Both the position numbers and the translations under genes were made by a program. From the NCBI GenBank assembly GCA_002794735.1, contig NBAZ01000006.1, positions 310,001 through 374,000 of the forward strand: a stretch of DNA of 64,000 nucleotides, given 5' to 3'. A model generated the notes under the pieces. It did not search any database, was not told the DNA's origin, and saw nothing but the letters and a program-made list of their open reading frames with translations. The DNA comes from Pyrrhoderma lamaoense. Taxonomy: Eukaryota > Basidiomycota > Agaricomycetes > Hymenochaetales > Hymenochaetaceae. Of the stretch, positions 12,054 through 23,400 are shown piece by piece (position 1 is the stretch's first letter; each line of letters opens with the position of its first letter).

Positions 12054-12998
12054 TAAATTGTATATGTTTAGTTCTCTACATTTCGGTAGGCCGGGCCTAC
12101 TAGACTGTGCTCTAATTTTACTCTTTTCATTTCGCGTATTTTTTAATAATTTGACTTATTACTCCCCTCTACGTGTTGTCTCATGTACACTTTCTTCGCG
12201 GTACCTTTCTACTTCTTATCGCTTCCCTCCAATGGTTGCATGTTATAGTAACTTTTTATCCTCCTCTGTCACGTTTATCACGACTAGTTCTTCTTATGCT
12301 TCCTTATTCTATTCTTCTGTTATGACTGCCCTCTTCGATGTCCCGGGTGCATGTATGCCTTTCCTCAACTATGTATCCCCTCTCCTCCTTTTATTCTGTA
12401 GATTAAATGAAGCCTTCTATAGTACTAGGTATCAATGAAAAGTATGTTGTTCCACCAGAATCACAGCGAATGGATCCATTCGATTAGTGCAATTTTATTG
12501 ACTATTCTATGCATTAATCGTTAAGACGGACTAGGAGTCGAGCTACTCCGAGAACGCGGTGGAAGACCTCTCGAGGAGACTAGAAGCTACTTAAATTATT
12601 GATGGCATCGATAAACAGATGATTGATCATCGATAGGCGAGACAAGAATTGGCCGAAGTGAGGATAGTCTATTTATTGTACAGATACAGGATGGCTTCTC
12701 GTAGCAATTCAAGTGAGGAAAATAAGAGAATAAGAGAACGTTAGTTGACGACAAGAAGAGTAGACGTCCATAATAGTTTTACAAGAAAGCGAGTAATTAG
12801 AAACAAGATAATGGGTGTTCGGAATCAAGTAGCGATTAGCAAGATACAAATATGAAGCTTTTTTTGCGCAAAAGAAGCATATATGGCAGCAGTCTGTGTC
12901 AGAGCAGTAAACGAATGAGTGAAGGATATATAAATGATCATTAATGGTAACGTAAAAAGGTGGAAGTTTAGTCCATCACTTGCAAACTTCACTTTCGT
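12054..12998. other. Pyrimidine-rich 3' flank of RING A, then AT-rich spacer
   Basis: 12058-12430 is strongly T/C-rich on the + strand, probably 3' UTR; the open frame in it is a composition artefact. 12430-12998 is AT-rich without visible genes and ends at the 3' end of the next minus-strand gene. Confidence 0.5.
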
Positions 12999-14934
12999 TT
13001 ATTTGTCATGCAACACACTGTTAGTATTATTTCTCGGTTCTTGATGCTCCAAATCATTAATAGATGGGGTTGGTTCCGGAATAGTATCATCAAAGTTCAT
13101 GGAGCCATATGTATAATTTTTCTTCAGGTCGGAGTCACTGGAATTCCCGACGACTCCTTTGAATGCTTCCAACCGAGAAGGGTTGATATCAATCGGGGTA
13201 TTAACAGCCGTCGAAGCGTCTCCTCTGCTTGTATTACTAGTGTCCAAAGTATTCATACTAAGTAGTTCTGGAGCAGCGCTCTATGATGAACAGAATCACC
13301 CCAACACGGAAGCATAGCCAAGGACATAACAGCGTGAGTGTAGAACAATAAATGGAAGATTGATATATACGGAGACGTACAGAAGACAGATAGTCTGCGC
13401 CCCCGAGGAGATTGAACGAAAAGCCGGCATACTATGCGAGGCATTTATTCCCGAGATGTCAACAGTAACATACGCGCCATCTGTTCTGATAGACGACATT
13501 AGTGTCTTGCGCACATTAAGGGTGGCAAGGTATGAGTTGACGTAGACTTTTTAAATTGCATCGTTAGTTTTTCTTTGGTAGAGAATGCACGGTACAATAG
13601 ACAAACATTTGCTAAGGTTCAAGTAGAAGGCTATGAAGATGAGAGTCGTGGGCCTGGCTGCATAACTGATGAGTCCGGCACTTGCATCGAGCACCGTGAG
13701 CAATCCTGTATTAACGGTATATGCAATTAGCTTATTAACTAATGAGTCGGGTCTACATCAATGAAATGATTATTCAGTAAAAAGGTTCCGTGATCGGCAT
13801 TTACACGACGAGAAAACTTACCTTGTTAATCCTGTCTTATTTCTCCAGAGATAGAATGCGAGAGTAAGTGCCACGCATGTATCCGCCGTGATATTGGAAG
13901 CAAAATTCACGTAAAAAAGGTCGGCAACAGCGGTTAATCCAGCAAATGTAGGAATTTTGAAAGCTTTTGTCGTGATAACTATAAATTAAGTTGTTAGCAT
14001 ATCTAAGGCATTTATTAGAAGCGATAATGGAAGGTAATTTGATGATTTGAAGAGCAAGAGGTAAGAAAATTAGCTTGATGATCGGGGTCATGTAATTTGT
14101 GGCAATTACAACTAGTTAATGAAGAAATATTTGGAATCTTCATAGTGGGAAACGGCACCCAGCAGAAGGGTAAATGGAAAGGGTAACGAACCAGTCCCGA
14201 CAACTAAGTCAACGATAGATAGAGCACCGATGATGACAGTGATGATCTTGTTACGATGGCTTACTTGGGTTTAAATCTTTCATTAGTGGTCAGGAAGACA
14301 CAAAACAATCGACAACCCTCACAAGTATATATTCTTTGTGCATATAGGCTACAGAAACGAGCCATAAAAACATATCAGTCTGAAGAGGCCCGTTTAGTCC
14401 TTGAGATACAACAAACCTTCTAACGACGAAATCACTTAATGACTATCACATGCATAGAATAAGTCAGATATTCAGCATCAGCACGTCATAAAACTAACCG
14501 TAAGTAATACATGAAGTTTCAGACTCCAAACTGGGGATAAAACTGCGAGTGGGTTTGCATAGTTTGTTATGAGATAGTAATAGCAGATTTGTACTGCTAA
14601 AGCAGTGTCGAGAGTATCAATGACCCATATCAAGAGAACCTGTAGAATTAGAGGTTCTTGGATCAAAAACGATTCTCTCTTCTAAAGTAGGGATACTCAC
14701 AATAAACTTCAAAAGAGCCTTGTCCCTGGGATATCGTTGGTAGTAGATAAAAGTTTGAAGACAAGTGACTCCGAACAAACTATTATACATTTTATTATAA
14801 ACTCCAGCGTTACTCTTAACTCTTGATATATCGACTCACAAGACAGAGATAAAGCCTCCAATGAGTATCGCACCGATCGTAGCATCAAACGAAAATGAAG
14901 GGATGGCAGCCCCAGAGGCTGAGGTTGTGGACAT
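12999..14934 (-). CDS. DUF6534-type multi-spanning membrane protein
   Basis: Fungal integral membrane protein of the large DUF6534 group common in Agaricomycetes; function unknown. Exons I can place: 14840-14934 (MSTTSASGAAIPSF... TIGAILIGGFISV), 14701-14779 (FGVTCLQTFIYYQRYPRDKALLKF), 14639 downwards (WVIDTLDTALAVQICYYYLI, NYANPLAVLSPVWSLKLHVL), a middle part near 14150-14260 (NKIITVIIGALSIVDLVVG), and an exon near 13822-13955 (ADLFYVNFASNITADTCVAL, then FYLWRNKTGLTR). An exon near 13608-13715 carries VNTGLLTVLDASAGLISYAA; the next, near 13430-13548, carries VYVNSYLATLNVRKTL. The last exon, about 12999-13257, is a hydrophilic Ser/Asp-rich tail ending NSVLHDK. The middle exons near 14000-14450 are only roughly resolved. 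TM segments alternate with short loops as in the family. Confidence 0.8.
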
Positions 14935-16118
14935 GGATACTAGGAAGGAGTTCAGCTAAGTAGGCCACGTTTGGGTTTTTTCCACGAATGCTGAAAATTT
15001 CGGCTAGCCAAGGCCCTTTATGCAGAGAAGTTCGTGGAGTTCGGTGTGAGTTCGGGTATTATTTCCCACACCAGAACCGGAGGCTTCGCAGACACAGAAT
15101 CCGCCACTGTCGATAAGGTTCCCATGCGTCCATCTGTCAGCTGGTGTCTAAGTACAAATAGACAAACATGTACAAAAGATCTGAGCAAATGATCTAAAAT
15201 TAATGCCAACTCTTCGGTAACGTGGTACAGTGGGTGTTTCGGAGAATTATAGGAGATCACAAACTCAATATTGACTACCATTCAATCTCAATACGCAAGA
15301 AGGTACGGAGCCCTTATGGACTATTTCGTATGCGACTAAGTGTCACATCAAGCGAATTCATACATTCTATCTTCGGCGTCTAGATATCATCAGAAATATA
15401 TATTATATTTATCCCTGGATGGCACACCCTCTCCTGGATAAAATCTATATCAATTTGTCATCCAAGAATACTGACCCTTACTTCCGTCGATTGAAATTCT
15501 TCTGCTTGAAAATATTCCAAACTAGCTTGCATTTTATTACTATTCTTCCTTGTGGATTCATACCGGATTAAGGTTATATATTGGGATGGCTTGTTAACCG
15601 TAGACGGCAGTCCTCTAATGTTCCTTAATTGTTATCAGTAAAGTAGCGGCGGTATCCAGAATTGAAAAAAGATGCTAAGACAACTGGAAAACGTATCAGA
15701 ACCCAAGTAACTTATTTTTGTTACCACTCGACCTATTTCGTAATAAGAAAAATATCTCGCGTCCGTCTACTAGTATTGATTATGCAAGCTCGGAAAATTC
15801 TCTACATCTGTTCAAGATGCTATTTGAGTATCTCATCTGTAGCTTGATACCATTCACAGCACTAAACGAATTTAGAGAAAATGTAAAGAAAGATCACGAC
15901 CACGGAGCAGACAACCCTGCTTCCCATATATGTTTGTAAATAAAACATCATGGGCCTAGGAGAAGTCTGATGCGTGTCGGAAGGCGACATATGATATCTA
16001 TTCATTCGATTTCGACTAGTACACCATGGATACACAGATAAGATACATGACCGTGATGAAAAAAAGAGTACTTTTTTGGACCAGTGAAATGCTGCAAACA
16101 TGCAAACAAGCTGGAAAA
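14935..16118. other. Intergenic region
   Basis: About 1.2 kb between two minus-strand genes. It contains the promoter of the DUF6534 gene and the 3' flank of uS11. Small open frames at 15018-15281 (minus) and 15662-15939 (plus) are not recognised. Confidence 0.45.
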
Positions 16119-16687
16119 TCAGAGACGACGACCGCGGCGACCACCCTGAATGATAACACATGAGTATAAGTTGAAAGTTGAAAGCTAAACCTCAGGAACT
16201 CACCTTGCGTCTCGTGCAATCGGTTGGTGTTGGTGTAACATCCTCGATTCTACCGATTCTCATGCCTGAACGTGCCAAAGCTCTCAACGCGCTCTGTGCA
16301 CCAGGACCTGGGGTCTTGGTACCAGTTCCTCCGGTAGCCCTCATCTTTACATGGAGAGCGGTTATTCCAACCTCCCGACACCTGGCCGCAACGTCTTGAG
16401 CAGCAAGCATAGCTGCGTATGGAGAAGATTCATCACGGTCGGCCTTTACTTTCATGCCACCAGTAACGCGCGCGACTGTTTCTTTACCAGAAAGATCGGT
16501 AATGTGTACAAAAGTATCGTTGAAAGAGGCATAGACATGTGCTACACCAAATACGAGCTCCCCATCAGCGACTTGAGGGCCAAGAGAAACGGTGGTTTCT
16601 TCCTTTTTCGCGGTCTTTTTTGGAGGCTGTAGACTTCCACATTAGAACCTATGTCCAGTGAGTCAATGAAGTATGGATAGTCACCAT
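16119..16687 (-). CDS. RPS14: 40S ribosomal protein S14 (uS11)
   Basis: Small-subunit protein of the platform, near the mRNA exit/decoding side. Three exons: 16685-16687 (ATG only), 16204-16626, 16119-16145. Total 453 nt, 150 aa, the normal length. The sequence is near-universal: [10 protein letters not shown] at the N-terminus, [102 protein letters not shown]. The start codon sits alone before a 58-nt intron with a GTGACT donor; this join was chosen because it yields MPPKK exactly. The final exon of eight residues supplies the conserved basic tail. Confidence 0.95.
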
Positions 16688-18177
16688 GATTGTATGCGAA
16701 TGAGCGAGGATGAATGGTCTTGAGGCACGCGTGATATCACATCCTACCAGCCTAATTTCATGAATATTCAGGATGTCCTATACAGTTTAACTCCTAAAAC
16801 AGAAATTTAACACGTGACATATTACATTACATTTCCTCAATTCATTATTTTTATTACAATTATAATAATAGGAATATAAATATACAACGGTAATGATCTA
16901 GAAATAAAAATAGTAGTTGGAACTTATTGTCAGTTTTTTTCACTGCAGAAACACAACAGTCTGCGCGATGGAGACTTGGACTTAGTCTTTACTGTAGCAT
17001 GTGGTTTATCCCGTTCCCTGTTCTCAGACTCCCCTTTTATTTCCGTTTTCTTCACTCTTCCCCTCGTATCCATAGTATTTGGGTATAATTCAGGTGCCAT
17101 ATATCCTACCGAACTAGGGAATGACTCACATTTCCCCCTAATACCAGAAAATTAGAACATAAATAACTGTCAGCGACCCAGCTTCTAAGATTCTTGCAAT
17201 ACAAGAAAAAAAGGGGTACTTGGTAAACTCTCCAATAAGCATCGAAATGCCACTTGATCCGAGTCTAACAAGAATATTCTCTAACCTTCAATAGTATAAG
17301 AATACGAATCATATATTTCATAATCGATGTATATGATTTTCGACTAACCTACTAATTATTATCCCCTATGATAAACTCCTATCTGATGTAAGATAGCTAA
17401 GCTAATCCATGAAGAATTTTCTTGATCCGCAACACATCACCAGTACGAACTTTTCTAAAGGGTATGGGTATGATTTCAAGTTTTTATGCTCACCCATATC
17501 AATGTCAGCAGCGAAGCGAGGTGCCTCAGTTTCCAGCCCAGGTTCTGGGTTTGTCAGTATAGTTTTAGAGACGAACATAGCATCATACAGTGATCTTTCC
17601 CTTCATGAGATCAGTGACGGTATAATACCTCTTCACCGTTTCGTCACGATATATGACTTCAATAAAAAAGGAGTCTGGATAGGTATTTTATTGAGAAGTA
17701 CCTGCAGTGTGTGCGCTATCAAGAAATCTTAGAATATAACAGTATCGCAAGTACATTGTAGATATTTATAGACATTATTTTCTCTTAGAAAAAAATCTTT
17801 TAAGCGAGTTCTGTATTCTATGAGTACATACACATATTGGTGTACAAATGCTACTACATTGAGTGTGAAGTTTCAGATCTGTACTTATTTTACTACACAT
17901 ACACCTTACAACAGAGAAAGAGGAAAGAAAGATAAGTTCGCGAAGTGAGAAAGAGAATCGAAAGAACCATAAAGCCAAAGTAAAGAAAGTGGGTTGGGAA
18001 AGCAAAGAGTAAAAGAATAAAAGAACAAAAGGAGGCATATACGAAAGAGAAGTAGGAGTATACAGCACCTGCTAGCTCAGCTGGCAGCACTTCCATATCC
18101 TCTCTCACTCCCTCCTTTCGTACCAGTATAGCCAAATCGTCTGGGACTTGGCTTAAGAGGGATTGCTTCGTTTGTTT
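16688..18177. other. Intergenic AT-rich region
   Basis: Contains the uS11 promoter and AT-rich spacer. An open frame at 17409-17732 (+) is not recognised. 17890-18135 is purine-rich on + and probably the 3' UTR of the membrane protein gene to its right (minus strand). Confidence 0.45.
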
Positions 18178-19739
18178 CTACACTTTCTCTAAAGAAGTCA
18201 TGAGATTTATGACCAGTATATCCATCCCGAACGCATCCTCATATCCATCTCCATCATTACCGTTGATGGCAGCATCAAATATAATAGTAGAAGGAGAAGA
18301 GAGACTGCTTGAAGTACTACCAGAGCTCTTTCGAGTCCGAGATTTCTGGTTTTTCTTCTGTCCACCGTGTAAACCAGATAATGCACCACGTAAGTTGGCA
18401 GGAACAAATCGCCTCCATTTACTACTACTTTGTATATCTATGTTTGATCCAGCTGATCGACTAGGAGCACCAATCATGTAGTCCTCATCGGCCCCCAAGT
18501 CTATCACCTCGCTTGAGCCTTTGTGGTTCCCCTTCCCCTTTCCCTTCCCCTTGTTCTTTCCCTTTCTCCCCATCCCACTTTCGATGTCAAAATCATAGAT
18601 ATCGTCCTCTTCGACAGACGAGGATGACATATCAGCCAGAAGCCCAGCTTCGTAAGTATCTCCCATCTGCAAGTCCTCTGAGGTCAACCAGCTACGCAGC
18701 GTTGACGGCGGAGGTCTGAAGTGCGATGAGGGAATTGGCCGGGGAAAGAGAACGCGTGTTCTTCTGCTTCTCTTTCTGTGTCTATTTGTATTGGATGGAA
18801 TGGTTGTGAAAGATGGTATTGAAGTATATTTTGACCATTCCGAAAGGATGGGTACTGAAGCAATCAGAGATCGAGGCGAGAAGCTGGGTAGGCTTGCGAA
18901 AAGTATGTCTCGGTATAAGAAGGTACTGTATGTGAAAAGGGTTAAGAATAGGCTGCAGTCAAGAAATAAAGTAGTGAGTGAATATTTCAATATGATATTA
19001 GTAACAGTGTAACACAAGAAAATACTAGGACGCACGTTAATCCGAGGATTATCAGGATAATCCATATGGTCTCAAAACTGAATAATCTACCACCATCCCC
19101 TCTTGGAGGGTCAGGAGAAGAGGAAAAACCTTTCTCGTCGTCAGTTATGGTAATATCACTACCAATTTCAGTATAATCACCAGTATCAGAGTCAGGTCCA
19201 GTATTAGAATCCGGACTGGAATCGCTATTTGAAGCGTCTTCGGCGCCATACACTGCATCATCGCTACTGGCATCAAGAATTGTCGGCAACGGCCGTTCAC
19301 CCTCATCCCCACTCTCGTAGGCACTAATCTCGTCGTAGAGTTCGTCGCTGCTGCCCTCGGCTCGTTGCTTTCGCAGGTACTTGGCATCTCTTTCGTTTCT
19401 AGACTTCAAATGTGAATACAATACATCCCCCATAGTGTCCGCCGGCGACGGCGGTGATGAGGTATCCGGTACGACAATCATCTGTAAACGGTCCCCCCTG
19501 CCCCCACGACCTTCGTTAGCACCGGCCGTTGCTTGACTCCAGCTTGGCAAAGCTATTTTAACCAAAGGTGAATCCTCCTTCTGGACCCCATGTCCATAGA
19601 TCTCGCTGGTTTTGTAGTTATAGTCGTTACCAGATATAGAGTTGGCTTGAAGGGCAGCCGCACTAGGCACAGCAAGTACGTAGCAGTGGTGGGAATAGCA
19701 TAAGCAGCTTAGAAGCGAAAACAAGCTGCTAATCTTCAT
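18178..19739 (-). CDS. Orphan membrane protein with signal peptide, acidic domain and Lys/Ser-rich tail
   Basis: Not recognised. Two exons, 19006-19739 and 18178-18952, joined across a 53-nt intron (donor GTTACT, acceptor CTGCAG); total 1509 nt, 502 aa. The N-terminus MKISSLFSLLSCLCYSHHCYV resembles a signal peptide. About residues 30-220 are hydrophilic and rich in Asp, Ser, Glu and Pro (DELYDEISAYESGDEGE, NSDSSPDSNTGPDSDTGDY). A hydrophobic stretch of about 40 residues, starting WIILIILGLTCVLVFSCV and continuing past the splice into LFLTLFTYSTFLY, is one long or two short TM segments. The C-terminal tail of about 250 residues carries GKGKGKGN, acidic clusters (SSSVEEDDIYDFD) and a basic Ser-rich region. 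Without the intron the first exon alone ends just after the TM, so a shorter type I form is possible. Confidence 0.55.
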
Positions 19740-20725
19740 GATTCTCCTCTAGCGTATTTTGCACTTCGGGTCCCAAGTCTTCAGGTCCTGGCCCAGCAAT
19801 AGTTTGAGAGCTACTAAAGCTGTTCCAGTCAGTTCCCCCTTGAGATAGGTGTGGACGAGGGAATGAAGAGGAGGGAAGAAGAGGTGTGCACCAGCAAAAC
19901 GCCGAAGAACCAGAAGAAAGGCAAACGGCGAGTGGAAGAGAAGACGTCAAGAGGTAATAGAGAAAGTATCAATAGATAATGACTGATGATAATCACTCCT
20001 AAGCTTATCCTTTCTATTTACCTCCACCAGTACCACTAACTATGACGAGAATGAATGTGGAGAGTGTGAGAGGAATTGACCGATTACATGCCATTCAGGG
20101 TGAAGTGGTGAAGCAAAAGGCACCGCTCTTACACATGTTACAATCACAATACTACAGTAGTACAAGTACAAGTATACATCGATTCCAGTGCTACTAGTTT
20201 TGATGTTCATAGCAATAGATAATTCTAGTAATTATAGCACCCGCTTATCCATTCTCCACTTATGCACTAGTGCTAGTGCGTACTGGTCCAAGTGCTAAGT
20301 CATCTAGGTCATGAATGCACATGATACAGGTACTTTGCTATAAAAAGCCTATCAAACACTGAATCCGGCCCGGGATCTATTAATACCAAAATGGTAGCTG
20401 ATTACTAATACTATTACTCTTATCAAGCTACTTAGCTAGATATAATATGATTAAATATCATATATACATTGTATTGTTCATACGCTTTCAACTAATTTCT
20501 ATTATAACATACATGACCACCCGTATTTAGTAACGAGCAAGAGTAGTTATAGTGGCCATTTGGGCCGTTGAACTAGCCACTAAAGCGCGAGATACGCTCC
20601 GTAAGCCCATCGAATCCAAATCTCTTTTTCTCTCAACTAATTTCTAATTTTCAATCTCTTTACAACCGTACTGAAATCCATGATATATGTTATTTCAGGC
20701 CCTAGATCTTTAGTAGCTAGTTATA
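19740..20725. other. Intergenic AT-rich region
   Basis: About 1 kb. It holds the promoter of the orphan membrane gene and the 3' flank of the kinase gene. An open frame directly upstream (19729-19950, minus) overlaps the start but lacks an ATG. Nothing else seen. Confidence 0.45.
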
Positions 20726-22640
20726 TTAATTATCTATGGTAGGGTCCCTGTGAAGCTTGCCTTCTTGGTGAACTGTAAAGGGGGGCTGAAAACCCGGAAC
20801 AGCGTAAGAAACGGGTCCCATCATGTAACCTGATGCTTGAGGAGGTCTTGGCACTGCTATTTGCACTGCTGGACCTCCTGGGTACGGTGCCGGAGGCGCT
20901 CGAGGTGATGTGTATATAGAAGTTCTTGTCATTGTATCTCGGCGTCCTCGGGCTTGAGTACTAGAATGACCATATCTCGCACCATCAACACTGTTACTCC
21001 TTTGGCGCATTCTCTGACTACGTTTACGAGCCAAGGCTTCCTTCTTGCATGGAAGGCGAATGACATAGTTCCATCTATCTCATTCCTACAAAACACTCTG
21101 GACTCGTTTCTGGGGTTCTCAAGAGCCACTTTTTAGATTATCGTAATTTAGGACGACAAAAAAATTACGTTTTGTAGGACTCAGAATAATATAGATTATG
21201 TTGTTAGATAACTCACCTCGTTACTTGTTGCATCCTTCGCGGAAAGTCTTGTCTTGTGGTTAGTATCCAAGAGCCTTTTGATAAACATCTTACCTTCATT
21301 CCCGACGGATGTATGTCGAAAGATGTCTTAGAAGAATGGAAAGAGATATATGCATTTTCTACTTACATTGGGCGCTTATAAGAGTCTGATCCACCAATAT
21401 CTCTCTCTCATTTACTATTGTCCGCCAGACATTAGCTCTAACCATCCCGTGTCTATAAAACGGATTGTTTAAGGTGAATAACATCCACAATATCACGCTT
21501 GTAGAGATGAGATATAACCGATGGTAGATTGAAAGAGTCTCAGTGTTTGTTTATCAATACCAGAAAAAATAGCTACGCACCCTCCTGCAAAAACATCTGT
21601 CTTGTGATTAGTAGAGTCATAACTCTTGTCAATCATCTCAGGAGCCTCATAACCTAAGGTACATAACTGCTTCGTTCGGCTCCCATCCCTCTGATCTAAA
21701 ATTGTAGCCCTATCATTATATAAAGTTAAGGGAAGAAGAGCTCTCAAGTATTCTTTGAGATACTTACAAGCCATAGTCAGTTATAGCCAGATGTGCCTTC
21801 TGGCCTATGACTTTTATAAGCAAGTTCGCAGGTCTACGGAAACGTGTTTAGTTATGAAAAGCTGGGTTCAAGAACTGACTTCAACTATAAGGGACTAACT
21901 TCATATCTCGATGATATATGTAATTCTCGTGAAGAAATGCTAATCCTTTAAACATTCCCCTTGATGATGATGTTATTCAGACAGTTTTTTAGATACATGA
22001 ATGTTGGAGAGACCCTACCATATGATGTCTGCAGCGTCTGTTTCACTGAAGCCTCCAATACCCTTTGATTTTCGTTCATCTATCAAGTCTTCTAGAGAAC
22101 CACCGGTAGCAATCTCAAATGTGATGAAATGACGGATACTATACGAGTTGGCTGTATCAAGAAATGATTCAGCTCCCTCTTCGAGGTAGTTAACCTCAAT
22201 GACAGATGATCATCAGTGTGAACAACAGTCGAGGGTAAAGAGAGCAAACAGATTGAGAAACTCACTACATTAATACACCTTTCCACACCTGTTAATCTTT
22301 GCATAACTGTGATCTCTCTGTTATGTTGTGCTTGTACACTTGTATCATTTATTGCTTTAGAAGCCCCACCTCTCCTTTGATCGTATTCAGTTTTGAAGAT
22401 TTTCACTGCTACCACTCCATGAATGGGACTATAAGCTCTCTGTTTGTGTAAAGTATATGTTATAGATTCTCCTCGTATACGAAAGTTGTAGGAAATAGAG
22501 AACGCACCCATACTTCTGCACTCGTTCCTGAGCCAAGATATCTCACGAGTTGGAGTTTTTGCGACGCTGAGTAGGCTGCTTTCAGTACTGGCTAGCTCAT
22601 TATCAGTATATTGAAGAGAAGTACGCGTGATTTTAGGCAT
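20726..22640 (-). CDS. Divergent Ser/Thr protein kinase with DYG motif
   Basis: Protein kinase of unknown pathway. Nine exons in transcript order: 22266-22640, 22019-22194, 21900-21959, 21768-21833, 21581-21709, 21367-21497, 21217-21326, 21090-21128, 20726-21043. Total 1404 nt, 467 aa. The beta3 lysine is in VAVKIFK (Lys80), the catalytic loop is YHRDMKPANLL (residues 199-209), the metal motif is DYG (223-225) instead of DFG, and APE is at 248-250. VILWMLFTLNNPF and FIKRLLDTNHKTRLSAKDA match subdomains IX-XI. The usual glycine-rich GxGxxG loop is not visible before Lys80. The C-terminal tail is basic, then Pro-rich (TSPRAPPAPYPGGP), and looks disordered. I chose the ATG giving MPKITRT; an extra 5' exon ending ATG before a GTGAGT donor (near 22690) is possible. 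Confidence 0.85.
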
Positions 22641-23400
22641 GAGTACAGTCAATGATCTATTAGGTCATAAGTACACGACTTGAAGACTTTCTACTCACCA
22701 TCGAATAATTAATAATTAGATATCAGTTTCATCCATTATGGTCGACCCCCAATACATAAATCTTTATGGGTACAATTTAATTTGCGTATCTAGCCATAGG
22801 TACAGAGAGTATCGTGATTACTGCAAACCTAATAGTTATTAAAAGCGTCTATACCATCGTTTTGAGCCGTTACAGAGGAGATAGTTGCAAAGTAAGCAAG
22901 CATATTATTGTGGTTCTTTCTTCTTCTGAAACATACAGCTATTATGAATTTTGAAACTGGGTTAGCTTCACTTTGAAGTTTCACTCACTGCGCAAAGGGG
23001 CTGTTTACTTCTCCTGATTAGCAAGTTATAGTTTGGACAACTAAAAGATGATACGTGTCTATGATTAGCATCTGGTTTTACCGAAGCAAGGCTGATTGCT
23101 CAGTCGTATTTGAGGATGTGCTCATATGCTCTAACTTTAGTATGGCTGAATTGCTAAGTTTTATTTTATAGACAAGGGGAGGTATCATGTATATCGTCAA
23201 GGGGTCTGATTAATATAAAAACTACTAATGGCAAGCCATATACTTTCCTTATAAGTTAAATCTGGTTTTCATTTGATTCCGTGCATATGTAATAAAAGTG
23301 TCAATTATGGTTTATGTCGATCGCTGCCTTACGTGGATACCTTATACTAAGTTATAGCTACTTAATCAAACTAATCATAATCAGTCCCAATAAGTATTAA
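22641..23400. other. Intergenic AT-rich region upstream of kinase
   Basis: AT-rich, no genes seen. Holds the kinase promoter. Confidence 0.45.

Noticed and set aside
12058..12438. 126-codon open frame after RING A
   Set aside because: T/C-biased sequence directly after the stop codon; looks like 3' UTR.
19729..19950. Upstream ORF overlapping the start of the orphan membrane gene
   Set aside because: It has no ATG (opens with TTG), so translation as an upstream ORF is not supported.
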